A stretch of 64,000 bases of DNA from Akkermansiaceae bacterium UBA3385 (GCA_002358905.1 DEPT01000070.1:21339-85338), one strand, 5' to 3'; positions 17,087 through 28,600 are shown, numbered from the stretch's first letter. The notes: a model not told the origin generated them from the letters alone. A program made the numbers and translations.

Positions 17087-18325
17087 ATGCAAAAAACGAA
17101 CATAATCGCCATGGCACTGGCCGGACTCCTGAGTCTGCCGGTGATCGCAGCGGAGGACTCAAAGCCGACGGCAGGAGAACTTCTCCAGGGAATCAACATG
17201 TTCACCCCGGAGGAAGGAGACCCGAGCTATAAAATCAAAGCTCATGAAACATACGGTACCCAATGGTATGTCGATACCGCCTATGGTTACTGGCAGACCT
17301 CCCATGCAGCTTCCGGCACCAACCTCCACAACAACTACTTCCTCCTCCATGCTGCAGTCAATCAGCAACTGATTGAGGATAGTGTAAACGGCGGTACCTG
17401 GCTGCGTGCAGAGCTTTCCGGCTCCTGGGCTCTAGACGGACGCTCTGACGAAAAAAACTCCATGTTTGCAGATGGCTACGGCAGTGTGGCCTACCCGCAT
17501 TTTGACATTTACGGTCCGTCAGATGCCGTGCTGCCGGAGCTGGCCGTCATGCACTATTTTAACAGCGGGAGCAGCTGCATCATCGGCGGTGTCGTGAACC
17601 TCACCAACTATTTTGACTGCGTGAGCATTGCGAATGACTCCTTCAGCTCTTTCACGAATGGCGCCTTCATCAATACCACCATCGTTCCACTCACCGATGC
17701 CAACCTCGGCCTCGTTCTGCAGCAGGAGCTCAATGCAGAAAACTATGTGCAGTTCGCATTTTCGCGCACAGACTCCACCTACCGTAGCAACCCCTTTAAC
17801 TTCGGAGATGGCCACGGCTACGTGCTGGTGGGCGAATGGGGCCGTAACTTTGCCGATGGAGATGGGACTTTCCGACTTACCCCGTTCTACCAGAGCATTG
17901 ATAACGTGGGAGAAGCCAACCAGAGAAACTGGGGTGTAAGCGCCAGCGCAGAATACAGCCTGAGCGACACATGCACCGTGTATACCCGCGCCGGGCTCGC
18001 CCGCTATGCAGAGCAGGGTAACGCCGCCGAGTGGAGCGTTGGGACCCATGTCAGACTGCTGCCGGAACGCGAGAATGATTTCCTTGGCCTCGCCTATGGC
18101 ATCTTCCGAGGCGCACGTAACAACTTCGAAACCGCCCCTGCCTACATCGATGAAGAAACCGGGCGCCCTGGCCACAACCGCGAACAGGTAGTAGAGCTGG
18201 TATACAACCTGCAGGTAAATGACTACCTGCGCATCATGCCGCACTACCAGTACATCAAGAATCCGGCATACCGCAGCGTCTCCCACGAAAGCCTGTGGGG
18301 AGTGCAGACGGTACTCTCGTTCTGA
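17087..18325 (+). CDS. OprB-like outer-membrane porin
   Basis: A 412-residue secreted protein with a signal peptide ending after VIA (about residue 21) and a beta-strand-rich body rich in aromatic residues and Gly, ending in Phe (VLSF), as outer-membrane barrels do. Blocks such as QQLIEDSVNGGTWLRAEL, HGYVLVGEWGRNF and a late FLGLAYGIFRG resemble carbohydrate porins of the OprB type. It probably allows passage of small solutes through the outer membrane. It follows the Cys-rich feo gene after 34 nt with no visible terminator between, so it may be part of the feo operon. A paralogue follows at 18495. Confidence 0.8.
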   Translation: MQKTNIIAMALAGLLSLPVIAAEDSKPTAGELLQGINMFTPEEGDPSYKIKAHETYGTQWYVDTAYGYWQTSHAASGTNLHNNYFLLHAAVNQQLIEDSVNGGTWLRAELSGSWALDGRSDEKNSMFADGYGSVAYPHFDIYGPSDAVLPELAVMHYFNSGSSCIIGGVVNLTNYFDCVSIANDSFSSFTNGAFINTTIVPLTDANLGLVLQQELNAENYVQFAFSRTDSTYRSNPFNFGDGHGYVLVGEWGRNFADGDGTFRLTPFYQSIDNVGEANQRNWGVSASAEYSLSDTCTVYTRAGLARYAEQGNAAEWSVGTHVRLLPERENDFLGLAYGIFRGARNNFETAPAYIDEETGRPGHNREQVVELVYNLQVNDYLRIMPHYQYIKNPAYRSVSHESLWGVQTVLSF

Positions 18326-18370
18326 TTCTACGAAAATCGTTGTCGTGCTGTAACGAGTGTTGCAGTAATT

Positions 18371-18402
18371 GCCCCGCCGGGAAGTCGTGTGCCCGGCGGG
18401 GC
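18371..18402 (+). terminator. Hairpin after the first porin gene
   Basis: A GC-rich 11-bp perfect stem (18371-18381 with 18392-18402) with a 10-nt loop. It is followed by AAAATT rather than a T-run, so it may end transcription poorly or act as an mRNA 3' stabiliser between the two porin genes. Confidence 0.55.
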
Positions 18403-18494
18403 AAAATTGTACATGATGCCCATCTAATCCACTTATTTTCTTGCCATAGATGTTAGGGTATGATACAGTTTCGCCGCACACACCGTATTGCACC

Positions 18495-19706
18495 ATGAAA
18501 ATCAAACACATTATATGTTCCCTGCTCTCCCTCGCCGGCTTGCTTCACGCCGGTGAAGCGACTTCCGCCAGCACCACAACCTGCGATACCTTCCACCGTT
18601 TCTACGACGGCACCCTGCTCATTCCGGACTCCTCTGCTCCGGCCTGGAAGCAGAAGCTGTATAACACAACCGGAACCGGCTTGTATGTAGAACTTTACGG
18701 TGCCTACTGGGCTGTTGATAACCAGAGCACAGGCTTTGACGCAGAGAACCTGTCCCTCATCTACTTCAGCTCCATGGATCAGCGTATCATCGAGGACAGC
18801 GTGAATGGCGGCACATGGGCAAACCTGGCACTGGCAGGCTCCTGGGGGCTCGACCACGACTCCACCAACCCGAACACCTTCTACTACGATGGCATGGGCA
18901 TCGGCACCGGCCAGCATACTGACAGTGTGGGTCCCGCCGGGCTTTATATCATGAATGCTACCCTGCGCCAGTACTTCAACAACAAGCGCACATGCGTGAA
19001 CGTAGGTGCCATCTGGATGAGCATGTATTTCGACCGCATCGGCCACGCTCGATTCATGAATGACGCATTCGAGAAATCTCCCGTTCTCCCCATGTACTAC
19101 GGCACCCCCGGCGCTGTGGTTCAGCATGAAATCGACAAGAACAACTTTGTGACCGCCGCCTTTATCGGAACGGGTCTGGGCCTGGGTGACAACTTCCTGA
19201 ACTGGGGCAACACCAATGGCTACGCCGTGCAGGCTGAATGGGGCCACTGCTTCAATGAAAGCAAAGGCACCTGGCGTATTGCCTCCTTCTTCTCCAGCAT
19301 GGACTCCGTTGGCTCCCGTGGAGTCGAAGAGCAGCACAATGCCGTGGGTATCATGGGCGGCGTAGAATACAACGTCAATGATCAGATGAAGGTCTATGCC
19401 CGTCTCGCCCTGGCCAGCAGCGAACACGTTCGCGCCCGCAAGGAAGCCATGGTCGGCACCACCCTGCGCCTGAATCCCTACCGCCCGCAGGACTACCTCG
19501 GTGCAGGCATCGGTGTATACAAGTGCGGAGACAAGGATGCTACCCCCCTGGTCAATGAGTTTGAAAAGGTCATGGAACTCACCTACCGTTTCCAGCTGAC
19601 CGGCAACATCTCCGTTGCTCCGTACTACCAGCTCTACATTGACCCTGCCTACCGCGACACCAGCACCGTGAGTGCCACCGGTCTGCAGGCTCACATCGAG
19701 TTCTAA
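18495..19706 (+). CDS. OprB-like outer-membrane porin, paralogue
   Basis: A 403-residue protein with a signal peptide (residues 1-19, ending LHA) and a barrel-like body ending in Phe (AHIEF). It shares with the upstream porin the block IIEDSVNGGTW, a central GYAVQAEWGHCF segment and the late YLGAGIGVYK segment, so the two arose by duplication. The start 18495 is chosen over 18450 because the signal peptide begins there. A TATGAT box at 18459-18464 could serve as a -10, but no matching -35 is clear. A strong terminator follows. Substrate unknown; OprB members often pass sugars. Confidence 0.8.
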   Translation: MKIKHIICSLLSLAGLLHAGEATSASTTTCDTFHRFYDGTLLIPDSSAPAWKQKLYNTTGTGLYVELYGAYWAVDNQSTGFDAENLSLIYFSSMDQRIIEDSVNGGTWANLALAGSWGLDHDSTNPNTFYYDGMGIGTGQHTDSVGPAGLYIMNATLRQYFNNKRTCVNVGAIWMSMYFDRIGHARFMNDAFEKSPVLPMYYGTPGAVVQHEIDKNNFVTAAFIGTGLGLGDNFLNWGNTNGYAVQAEWGHCFNESKGTWRIASFFSSMDSVGSRGVEEQHNAVGIMGGVEYNVNDQMKVYARLALASSEHVRARKEAMVGTTLRLNPYRPQDYLGAGIGVYKCGDKDATPLVNEFEKVMELTYRFQLTGNISVAPYYQLYIDPAYRDTSTVSATGLQAHIEF

Positions 19707-19736
19707 TAACACTTCCGTACCAATCAATTACAAGAA

Positions 19737-19768
19737 AAAGCGCAGCAGGCTCACACCTGCTGCGCTTT
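19737..19768 (+). terminator. Terminator of the second porin gene
   Basis: A perfect 13-bp stem (19737-19749 with 19756-19768), 6-nt loop, GC-rich centre, ending in TTT followed by GTTATG. It lies 30 nt after the stop codon. Confidence 0.8.
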
Positions 19769-19788
19769 GTTATGAATAATCATACAAT

Positions 19789-19938
19789 TCATTTCAAGCT
19801 GGACGCCACAGACCGCCCGATATCATCAGTCCGAGTCATATCAGACATACGTGCGACTTTGCCGAAAACGGCCCCGAGCAGCAGACAGGCAGCGAGTGTC
19901 AGCAATGCAATTAAACGGGTATATGTGTTCTTTTTCAT
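19789..19938 (-). CDS. Small single-helix membrane protein (49 aa)
   Basis: A 49-residue frame starting with MKKNTYTRL, then a hydrophobic helix (about 9-26) and a charged polar tail. I do not recognise it. The helix could be an uncleaved anchor or a signal peptide. The reading frame continues upstream to 20046, but the start at 19938 gives a typical basic N-terminus. It is convergent with the second porin, behind its terminator. Real-gene status is uncertain. Confidence 0.45.
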   Translation of the reverse strand: MKKNTYTRLIALLTLAACLLLGAVFGKVARMSDMTRTDDIGRSVASSLK

Positions 19939-20019
19939 GGCAAGGTGAAACAACAGTATTTCTCTTATAACACATTTTGAAATGTGGTCAAGAAGAAAAA
20001 AGCAGCGGGACCAGCCCCC

Positions 20020-20231
20020 CATACGTGTCCCAAAGATTTGGTACACGTGGATTTACGATTGACAATTTACGATTGACGAATTGAAAGTTAGCGGCTTACG
20101 CCGATAGAACCACGAATGAACACTTACTGCTGATGGTGAGGCGAGTGATACCCCACTACGATTTTTTACACAGAACACTATACCTTTATGTCCTTTAGGG
20201 CTATTTTTTCATAATCTTTGGGACACATGTG
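20020..20231. repeat. Non-coding element bounded by 19-bp inverted repeats
   Basis: The 19-bp sequences at 20020-20038 and 20213-20231 are inverted repeats of each other with 17 of 19 matches (core TGTCCCAAAGATT perfect). The roughly 210-bp span has no gene. It may be a miniature transposable element or a remnant of an insertion sequence. I see no clear target duplication at the flanks. Confidence 0.5.
20051..20077. repeat. Two-copy 14-bp tandem repeat
   Basis: ATTTACGATTGAC occurs at 20051-20063 and 20065-20077, separated by one base, just inside the left arm of the inverted-repeat element. Confidence 0.7.
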
Positions 20232-20271
20232 CAGACCACCGCTGCAAAAAAATCTGCAAACCATTCAGGCA

Positions 20272-22083
20272 TCAATCCCGGCGGCGGGGACGACGGCTGA
20301 ACTTATCGTAGAACACGCGTTCGCTGCGCTCACCACCACGTTCACGGAATTCTCTGCGCTCGCGGCGGAAATTGGAATTACCACGGCCAGCATAGGAAGC
20401 ACCGCGGCGTTCTCGCTCGCGAGGGCGGATTTCGCGTTCGTAGGGAGCATTGCCAGAGTCCGGGCGGCCTTTATCTTCGCGAACATTGACCTCGTATCCA
20501 CAAATCTGGCAGGTTCCCAGGCGCTCAATAAGCTGTGGAGCAATCTCCGGAGACACCTCGATGAGTGAATGCTTCAGGAACAGGCGGATATCACCCACAG
20601 TTCCCTTGGGAGCGCCACCCTCATTGTAGAAAAGTCCGGCAATATCCTTAGGACGCAGACCGAGCAATTTTCCTCCATTCATGAACAGAGTCACGCTCTG
20701 CTGCAGGCTGCTCCAGTCATTCCCCTTTTCCACAGCGGGCACTTCATCCTCCGCCGGGCGATTGGAGCGGGCAAACTTACTGGGTCTGTCTTCCGGAATC
20801 GGCTGCAGCTCGCGACTTGTCTTGGATACAAGCAGGTTAAACATCGCGGCAAGCAACTGCTCTGCTGGCATGTCAATATCCTGCAAGGCCTCCGGAAGCT
20901 CAGTGACCATGGCCGCGTTCTCCAGAATTTCGTCCACCAGGGACTCCCGGCGCACTTCTTCTACCTGAGTACCGGTCATCACCTTCTCACGCTGCATCCG
21001 TACACCTACAAAACGCTCCAGGCGGGCGAGAAGTGAAAAATCTCGGCGGCCGATAAAGGAAACAGCCCTGCCCTTGCGGCCTGCGCGGGCAGTGCGGCCT
21101 ATGCGGTGCACGTAATCCTCCGGGTCGCGGGGCAATTCAAAATTCACCACCGTGTCCACATCGTCAATATCCAGACCCCGGGCTGCAATATCAGTGGCAA
21201 CCAGAACCGTCAGGTTCCCTTTGCGGAATGAATCCATGACACGCTCGCGCAGAGTCTGCGGCATGTCACCGTGCAGACGGTCCACTGCATAACCACGGGC
21301 CAGAAGCCCATCCACAATATCGTCCACCACACGCTTCGTGTTGGCAAAGACCAGCCCGCGCTTCATGCGCCCCATTTCAATAAGGCGGCTGAGCACCTCA
21401 ATGCGGGAAGAAAACACCACTTCATACACACACTGCTCACAAGTGGGAACAGTTAGCTGCGGCCGCTCAATAGCAATTTCCAAAGGTTCATTCGCTACAG
21501 AATCCACCAGAGAACGAATAGCTGCAGACATTGTGGCAGAGAACAACAGCGTCTGACGGTCCTTCGGAAGCATGGCAACCACCCGGTCAATATCATCCTG
21601 GAACCCCATATCCAGCATCTCATCAGCCTCATCCAGAATCAGCATGGAAATGTGGTCCGGCTTAAGCTCACCCTGCTCCATCAGGTCAATAACACGCCCG
21701 GGGGTTCCCACCACAAACTGCACACCGCGCTTCAATGCGGCCAGCTGGGGGGCAAAGGATGCCCCGCCATAAATCGGCACAGCGGAAACTCCATCCAGGA
21801 ACAAGGCCAGTTTATCCACCTCACGGCAAATCTGAACAGCCAGTTCACGGGTAGGCGCCAGACACAGCACCTGAACCGCCCGCAGCGCAGGGTCTATGCA
21901 CTCCAGAGCCGGAATGGAAAACGCCAGCGTCTTGCCTGACCCCGTGTGGGAAAGCCCCAGAATGTCTGCCCCGCTCAGTGCAGGCGGAATTGCACGTTCC
22001 TGAATGGGAGAAGGTGTTTCAAATCCAAGGACCTCGATGGCCTCCAGAATCTCCGGGCAGATACCAAGTTCAGAAAATGACAT
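20272..22083 (-). CDS. DEAD-box ATP-dependent RNA helicase with RGG-like tail
   Basis: Unwinds RNA, probably in ribosome assembly or mRNA turnover. The 603-residue protein has all core motifs: Q motif TPSPIQ, motif I SHTGSGKT (45-52), Ia PTREL, Ib TPGR, II DEAD (151-154), III SAT (182-184), V ATDIAARGLDI and VI HRIGRTARAG. After the core, residues about 455-530 look like the DbpA-type RNA-binding domain (KDIAGLFYNEGGAPKGTVGDIR). The last 60 residues are Arg/Gly/Glu-rich, an RNA-binding tail. It has a weak leaderless-type promoter. It is closest to the DeaD/CshA group by layout; a specific name is not justified. Confidence 0.93.
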   Translation of the reverse strand: MSFSELGICPEILEAIEVLGFETPSPIQERAIPPALSGADILGLSHTGSGKTLAFSIPALECIDPALRAVQVLCLAPTRELAVQICREVDKLALFLDGVSAVPIYGGASFAPQLAALKRGVQFVVGTPGRVIDLMEQGELKPDHISMLILDEADEMLDMGFQDDIDRVVAMLPKDRQTLLFSATMSAAIRSLVDSVANEPLEIAIERPQLTVPTCEQCVYEVVFSSRIEVLSRLIEMGRMKRGLVFANTKRVVDDIVDGLLARGYAVDRLHGDMPQTLRERVMDSFRKGNLTVLVATDIAARGLDIDDVDTVVNFELPRDPEDYVHRIGRTARAGRKGRAVSFIGRRDFSLLARLERFVGVRMQREKVMTGTQVEEVRRESLVDEILENAAMVTELPEALQDIDMPAEQLLAAMFNLLVSKTSRELQPIPEDRPSKFARSNRPAEDEVPAVEKGNDWSSLQQSVTLFMNGGKLLGLRPKDIAGLFYNEGGAPKGTVGDIRLFLKHSLIEVSPEIAPQLIERLGTCQICGYEVNVREDKGRPDSGNAPYEREIRPRERERRGASYAGRGNSNFRRERREFRERGGERSERVFYDKFSRRPRRRD

Positions 22084-22094
22084 AGACGGCGCAG

Positions 22095-22123
22095 AGAATG
22101 CCTGATTACCCCTCTTTTGTAAA
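22095..22123 (-). promoter_or_regulatory. Possible leaderless-type promoter of the helicase
   Basis: On the minus strand: TTTACA, 17 bp, CATTCT, then 11 nt to ATG 22083. The -10 is weak; the call relies on position. Confidence 0.35.
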
Positions 22124-22174
22124 GCAAAATCTGCACTGCGAACACACTAACATACGGCCTCTCAGAAAAAAAAA

Positions 22175-22203
22175 TTGCCATAAGCCGCAAGTCACGCTAT
22201 ACT
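22175..22203 (+). promoter_or_regulatory. Leaderless-type promoter, gene 22212-22559
   Basis: TTGCCA, 17 bp, TATACT, then 8 nt to ATG 22212. Confidence 0.65.
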
Positions 22204-22211
22204 GCACCTGC

Positions 22212-22559
22212 ATGAGCGATGAACAAGAAGATTTGAACGCATTTAACGCCTGGGATTGCTTCGGCGCAACGCTCATGCTCGGAGTCACTCCCGGTATCAT
22301 CCATTTCGCCACGACGGAGCCACATGACAAAGCCGGTGCCATTGGAATCGGAGTAGTAGGTGTTGTCATTGCCCTGATTGTCCTCGGCGTAGCGCTCATT
22401 ACACGCTGGCGGCTCCTGGGCAAAATCATCAACATCGCAGGCACCGGGATTACCATCTACTTCATCATCCACATGACCTTATTCTGGGTTACTTCCTGCG
22501 AAAAATTTGCACGGGAACGATCCCTGAATCTCCCCAGTGCCGCCCAGACGCAGAAATAA
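22212..22559 (+). CDS. Small two- to three-helix membrane protein, unknown
   Basis: A 115-residue protein with an acidic N-terminus (MSDEQEDLNAFNAWD) and hydrophobic segments at about 13-30, 38-62 and 70-92. It resembles small uncharacterised inner-membrane proteins; no family recognised. The start 22212 is supported by a promoter whose -10 ends 8 nt upstream, so the longer frame to 22098 is not used. It is divergent from the helicase gene and convergent with the giant surface protein gene. Confidence 0.65.
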   Translation: MSDEQEDLNAFNAWDCFGATLMLGVTPGIIHFATTEPHDKAGAIGIGVVGVVIALIVLGVALITRWRLLGKIINIAGTGITIYFIIHMTLFWVTSCEKFARERSLNLPSAAQTQK

Positions 22560-22615
22560 GTGCCCCACCCATCCGGGCAGAATAGCATCCGTCCACAGGT
22601 CTCACTCTCCCGTGC

Positions 22616-25600
22616 TTATTTTCTGCGGCGGCGGGCACAAAGAGCCACCAGCGCAGCCAGACCCAGAGTGCTTGTCGTGGGCTCAGGCACCTTAAATTGC
22701 AGATACACCACCCCTGCGTCTGAATCATACACCAGCATGGTTTGTGTATCAACATAGTCACAGCCGGTGATATAGCGGTTTGCCTGGGTATAATGAACGC
22801 CCGTATTCCTTGTAGCCACTCCCCCATCAGCCACATCAAGGCCGAAGGTCACGCTGCTCACATCACTGAACAGCACCAGTTGTTTTTCATATGTACCCGA
22901 CGGCAGCGTATCATCCAACGTGGTATGGAGCGTCAACAGGTTCCCCTCCATGATATCCAGCTCCAGCGCGCCACCCATCAGACTTGTATGGCCCTTATAT
23001 GTTTCATAAATAGCGCCACCGTCAAACGTAAGCACGTTGGCAGCCTTCACCGCACCAACAGCCTGCTGGTTGAGGGCCATATCCGGGTCAAACTGGCCGG
23101 TATACGAACCGTTAAATTCGCCAATCTTATGATGCTTCTCGGTTGGAGCCGCAGCAAGCAGCGTAATCTCTTCCAGCGAAACACTGGCAGAGGTCTGCAT
23201 ATCATGCAACTCATAAGCATATTCCGTTTCAGCTTTGCGCACCGACAACACCGCATCTGCAGCCACACTGACGGTGCCACCCGAAATAAGCACAGCTCCC
23301 GTTCCCAGGTTGGGTGATTCAGCTCCCTGGGGCTGGGTGGGCACTACGCCCGTGGAACGCAGCTCCAGCGATTCACCGGTCGCAATGGATACGTTACCTC
23401 CAATATCAACGGATGATTTCTGCCCCGCCACATGGATGCTGCCGCCGGTATACGAACCGGTAGTTACCTTAATCGAAGCATTATCGCCCTCCACCCGGAA
23501 ATCGCCGGTATAATCCACGATGGAACCAAAAGTGGCAGTTGTCGTACCCAGACCCTTGGTATCAGACACCACCACAGTGCCGGTTCCGGTAAGCAGCCCG
23601 GAATTGGATACCACAGCCTTCCCCACATCCTCAGTTTCACCGGCAATCACACCGCAAAGCAGGAAAGTGCCATTGTTGTCCAGTGTGGTGGTTGCGGCAT
23701 TGTAGCCATTGCCCATCATGTGCAGCACTCGCTCTGTTGTTCCGTTGCCGGTGATGCGGACATCACCCTCAATCTTATCAGCCGAAGAAGCAAGTGTGGT
23801 AATCAGCCGATTTCCCTCGTACGCATCCTTTACCGTAAAGTGCAAATCTGCTTCCTTGTCGAGCACAACCTTTGCGCTATCCACGTTTTCCGTAGCCCCC
23901 AGGCCCGTAGCGCTCTGCACCTCCACTACACCGCGCGAGATGACCGTACCGCCCGTATATGTGGAATCACCATTGAGCACCAACCTTCCATCACCGGAAT
24001 GCAGCACGCCGCCATCCCCTGTAATGTCGCCACTCAGGGTGAATTCGACCGCTTGTCCCAACGTGGAAATGAGCGCCGCCGTCTGCTTACTGGTTGAATC
24101 ATGAGCCTTCCACTGCTCATCACCGTTTCCGTAAAGATAAATATCATTGGCAAGGCTCTTCGTTTCATCCTCTCCATAGCCGCCGATATAGGTGAGCATC
24201 AATGAAGAACCGGCATTCACCTGAACCGCACCGGAGCCCACAGTACCCCAGCCACGCAGGCGGAGCGTGCCTGCCTCCACCAGAGTTCCGACGGTGTAGC
24301 TGGTATCCTTAATTTTAATTTCTCCGCTGTAACTGTTCGTCTGGTCAAGATCCAGCGTTCCCTCGCCCACCTTGCGCAGCGCGGCATTGCCTGAAAGAAA
24401 GCCGGAATAATAGGCCTCATTGTAACCGTTAGCGGAGAGGAAGGTAACCGCCGTGGCATTCACAGAACTATCCTTCACCAGCAGCATCTTGCTACGGTCA
24501 ATCTCCGTTCCGGCAGTATAGGCTGTGCCGTCTGCATACAGCGCATCCACGGCGATGGACTTCAGGTTATGAGTATCGATTACCACATACGTATCCTCAC
24601 CTTTCGTCACCTTAGTGGTCCCCTTGCAGAAATTTGCCAGCACTCCCTTGAGCGCACCCTCCACTCCAATGGTGATGACGGCGCCCTCACCGCTGACCGT
24701 ACCATTGTTGTAAATATGGGCACCATGCCCCAGATAAAGCTCAGCAGCTGAACCGGTCCATTCGATGTCACCCGTGCCGGCCACACCGGAGGATACAGAG
24801 GACGCACCCTTAGTGAAGTCTTCCGATGTACTGGTCCCCAGCAGGTAAAGGCGACCTTTCTTCAGCTCGGTACCGCCGGTGTAGGTATTGCTGCTGCCGA
24901 GGATATAGTGCACCCCTTTGCCGTCTTTGACAAGCTTGCCATCGTCCTTAATCAAGCCGCTGAATACCGCATAGCCGAAGCCGGTCGTCCCCAGGAACTG
25001 GTCATAGGACGTAGAGCCCCCCGTATATTCAACCGGCATGTATTCTGTATAATAGGCAGAATCTTCTACCGTTTGCAGCGTCAGCGTGCTGCCGTTCAGC
25101 TCCACCGTTCCCGCACCGCTCAAGGAACGCAGCGTCAGATCTGCAGTGTCGGTGGTTTCCGGGTCTGTGGTTTCCTGGTCTGTGGTTTCCGGGGCTGTGG
25201 CGTTCAGTTTCAGTTTTGCACCGGCCGCCAGCACCATATCCGTCGCAGCAGCGTCGGTGGTCTTGGTAACCCCAAATGTCCCCTGCTGCACCAATATCGT
25301 ACCGGTTGTCTTCTCATCAACCTTCTCCACCGAGCGGGTAATAAAATCACCCGCGCCCAGCTTAGTGAGGGTATTCCCCGCCAGCTTGATGGAATCCATA
25401 TAGAGAGCCTCCTGCGCCACTACCTTAACGGAAGCACTGCCAGTGAGCTCCACTTTCGGAAGGTAAATCTCATTTACATTGGCATTTGTATCATCCGCGG
25501 TCTGCGTGCTTTGCCCCATGTAGAGAGCACCCTTGCCATCAACACCATTGCCGCAAATCTTCACATTGAAGTCCAGACCAGCCTTGCCGGGAGTAGCAGG

Positions 25601-28600
25601 ATCCAGCCCCGTTATCGAGAAACCGGTGAAGTCGACCGTCGTGCCGTCCGTCACGGTGATGGTACGGACATCACCAATCCCGCCCGTGCCGATATCGCAG
25701 GTTGAAATTTTAAGCGTAGCGCTCTTTTGAAGCTCAATGTTACGCCCGAAGTTCGAGCCGCGCCCGATTACCTCTACCACACCCTTACCGCTGATTGCAA
25801 GCGTCTTGCTGGGGTCCATATCCACATCGAATTTCCCGAGAGCCAGCACAACATGAGCCTTATCTTCCAGGGAAAACGCGTCAAAACCTGTCACGATGCT
25901 GGAGTTCGCTGAATCCGTGTAACCGTCGGAGTTCACGGCACCCAGCGTATAAGTTGCTCCACCCTCTGCAAAATGAAGTGTACTTTTTGCATTTTCCTTT
26001 AGGATTTTGACATGGTTCGACTGCTCCATACCGCCAAAGATGCCGCACTCGAGATCGTCAACATTAGGATTGTTGTACTCAATAATACCCTTACCGAGTT
26101 TGAATCCACTGTACAGATTTACCAGAACGTCACCATAAATCTGGGCTAGATCATTTCCTTCATCCCATCCCTTACCAGGGGCCTCAACCTTGTTTGCCGT
26201 ACCACTGATAAGATCAAGAACGACATCACCTTTCACCACACCTGCATTCGAGCCTCCCACCAGTATGGAAGTAACATTGGCCGAGCCTTCCATGCGCACA
26301 TAGATATCGCCCGTGACAACACCATGATCTGTTCCTCCGAAAACACGCAAGTCCGGTCCACCAATAGTCCCACCGGTCAACACCATTTCTACGGCACGAG
26401 GACGCTCCTTTCCCTCTACCTTCTGTGTACCTATAATGTTGGCGTAAAAGCCGCCGGCAAAGATTTCCCCAACTGTTCCACCATCTACATAAACATGTGC
26501 GGTGCCGGTCTGCGTCAAATACGGCACATTGCGCCACAGAGTTTCATCATACACCCAGACGGTCCAATCAACGTATCCATTTTCGAATCCCCACAACCGC
26601 TTCGTAACGTAACCATAATTATCATACACCAGCTGCCCGTGCCAGCCACCGCACGAACCACCGAAAATATTATAAATATGGCCCGACTTCACCGTCACAA
26701 CACTCTCAGCGTCCTGATTACACCAGCGGGAACCACCAATGATGTACTCCTTAGCATAGTCTGTCTCGGGGATGCCATCGACATGAATTTTGTCATTTGT
26801 GGCTTTTGAGTCCACCAGAATATGGGTGGCAGCAGTCTGCGGTGTTGTCACAGAAGACCCCGGAGAGTCAGAAGTCCCCGGATCTATTTTATTATTGGTC
26901 AAACCGCCGATAATGGTCCTAACGCCGGAGCTGTCATATATCCACACCTCATGGTCAGCAGCAGCAGCCTCACTCTCCGCAATGTTACCACCAACGACAA
27001 GGTCACCTTTTGCGTCAGAGGTCAGAGTCACCACGATAGCCTTCCCATCATTAACCCTCTTAGCATTAGTCTCATTCACGATGGAACCATACTTGAAATA
27101 GGTGGCATCGTGACTTTGTTTGGTGGCATCGACAACGATACCCCAGGCCAGCGAAACATACTTGGCATCGCCACCGATACCCGAGGCCTGCGTAAACGTG
27201 TCGGTTGCTGTGCTTTCATACCGATGGGAGAAAGCCGGGGCATTTTTGGTCTTTCCCCAGCGCTCATCCCACTGAGGCATACTGACCGTGCCATCATAGA
27301 TACTCAGCGTAATGGAGCCGTTCCCGTTATCCGTGAATTTTACCCCGTCTTTATCCTTCAGTCCACTCCCCAGATTTACACCGTTGATGGAAAAATTATC
27401 GGCTGAAAGCGCCGGCGCATACAAGACACCACCATCTGTTGAGCTGATAAACTCATAAACGTATTCAGTATTGCCATACGTATCAACTCGAGTATCATAG
27501 TTTATCTTACCTATTTCAATAATAGTTAAATTTTCATTGTCAATATCAGTTACAATGTCCAGCGTAACAGTGCCTTTATTGGTGAGCGCACTATCAAACG
27601 TAAGATTTTTTCCGGAAAGAATGTAGGAACCGGATGCATTTACCTCAACGCCCGAGCCTATTGTCACCCCCGTCAAGGTCGTCGCGGTTGAAGAAGAAGT
27701 CAATGTAACATCAGACAACGTCACGTTACCCGCCGCCTTAAAATCTTTAAGAATGAGATATTGCAGTTCTGCATTTCCCTGAACCAGCAAATTGCTTGCG
27801 TTGATTTCTGCGGCCTTGATGTCATCTTCGATGGCGGCGTTATATACATCCTTCGTACCTCTGATACCGGCAGCATCCATCGTCACGCCGCTGAGCTTGG
27901 CATCCCCTGCATTGGATGATGCCGTGTAGGTAACACCATTCACACCAACCATGTCCAGCCCACCAGTGTCACTCTTCAGCGTGAGCGTAGCACTATCATC
28001 AACTTCCACCGTTCCCTTCACCGCAATCTTATTGCTCAACGTGAGGGAGCCGGCCTGAATATCCACATTCCCCAGAGCGGTGCCCTCGGTGGCATTGTTC
28101 GCCAGGCCCAGTGTTACATCAGCCTTACCAAGCTTGTGAATCCGGGTACCTGCAGCCAGACCGCCACCATCGGAATCAAGCTGATAGGCGGTTGTATCCG
28201 CCGTGAAATAAACGTTCCCAGGGGAAACCACATCCTTCACCTTGACCGTCTCCGTCGACTGGGTTTGGCCATCGGTCGTCAGGTCGCCGAAAATAGCCGC
28301 AGTATACTTCACACCTTCCCCTTGCTGATATTCGTCCCCACTCCAGTTACCGCCATTGCCGGTCAGAGTCCAATTCTCAGAGTATGAACCATCCCATACG
28401 TTGCCCATCATGGTGTGGATGTAGAGCAAATTACCATCAAGGACAATCTTATACTGAGAGACATCCAGCTTAACATCATTATTATGCGTCACGTTGAAGC
28501 TGAGATTGTCTATGGATGATACCCCGGTCATGATGTTGTAGGTTTGCATCGACTGCAACTCCTGAGAGAAGTTGAGATTCAGCACTACATTATCCAACTT

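Noticed and set aside
22549..22628. An inverted repeat CGCAGAAATAAG / CTTATTTTCTGCG as a bidirectional terminator
   Set aside because: The arms lie about 60 nt apart and coincide with the ends of two convergent genes; no T-run hairpin is formed, so I leave it unannotated.
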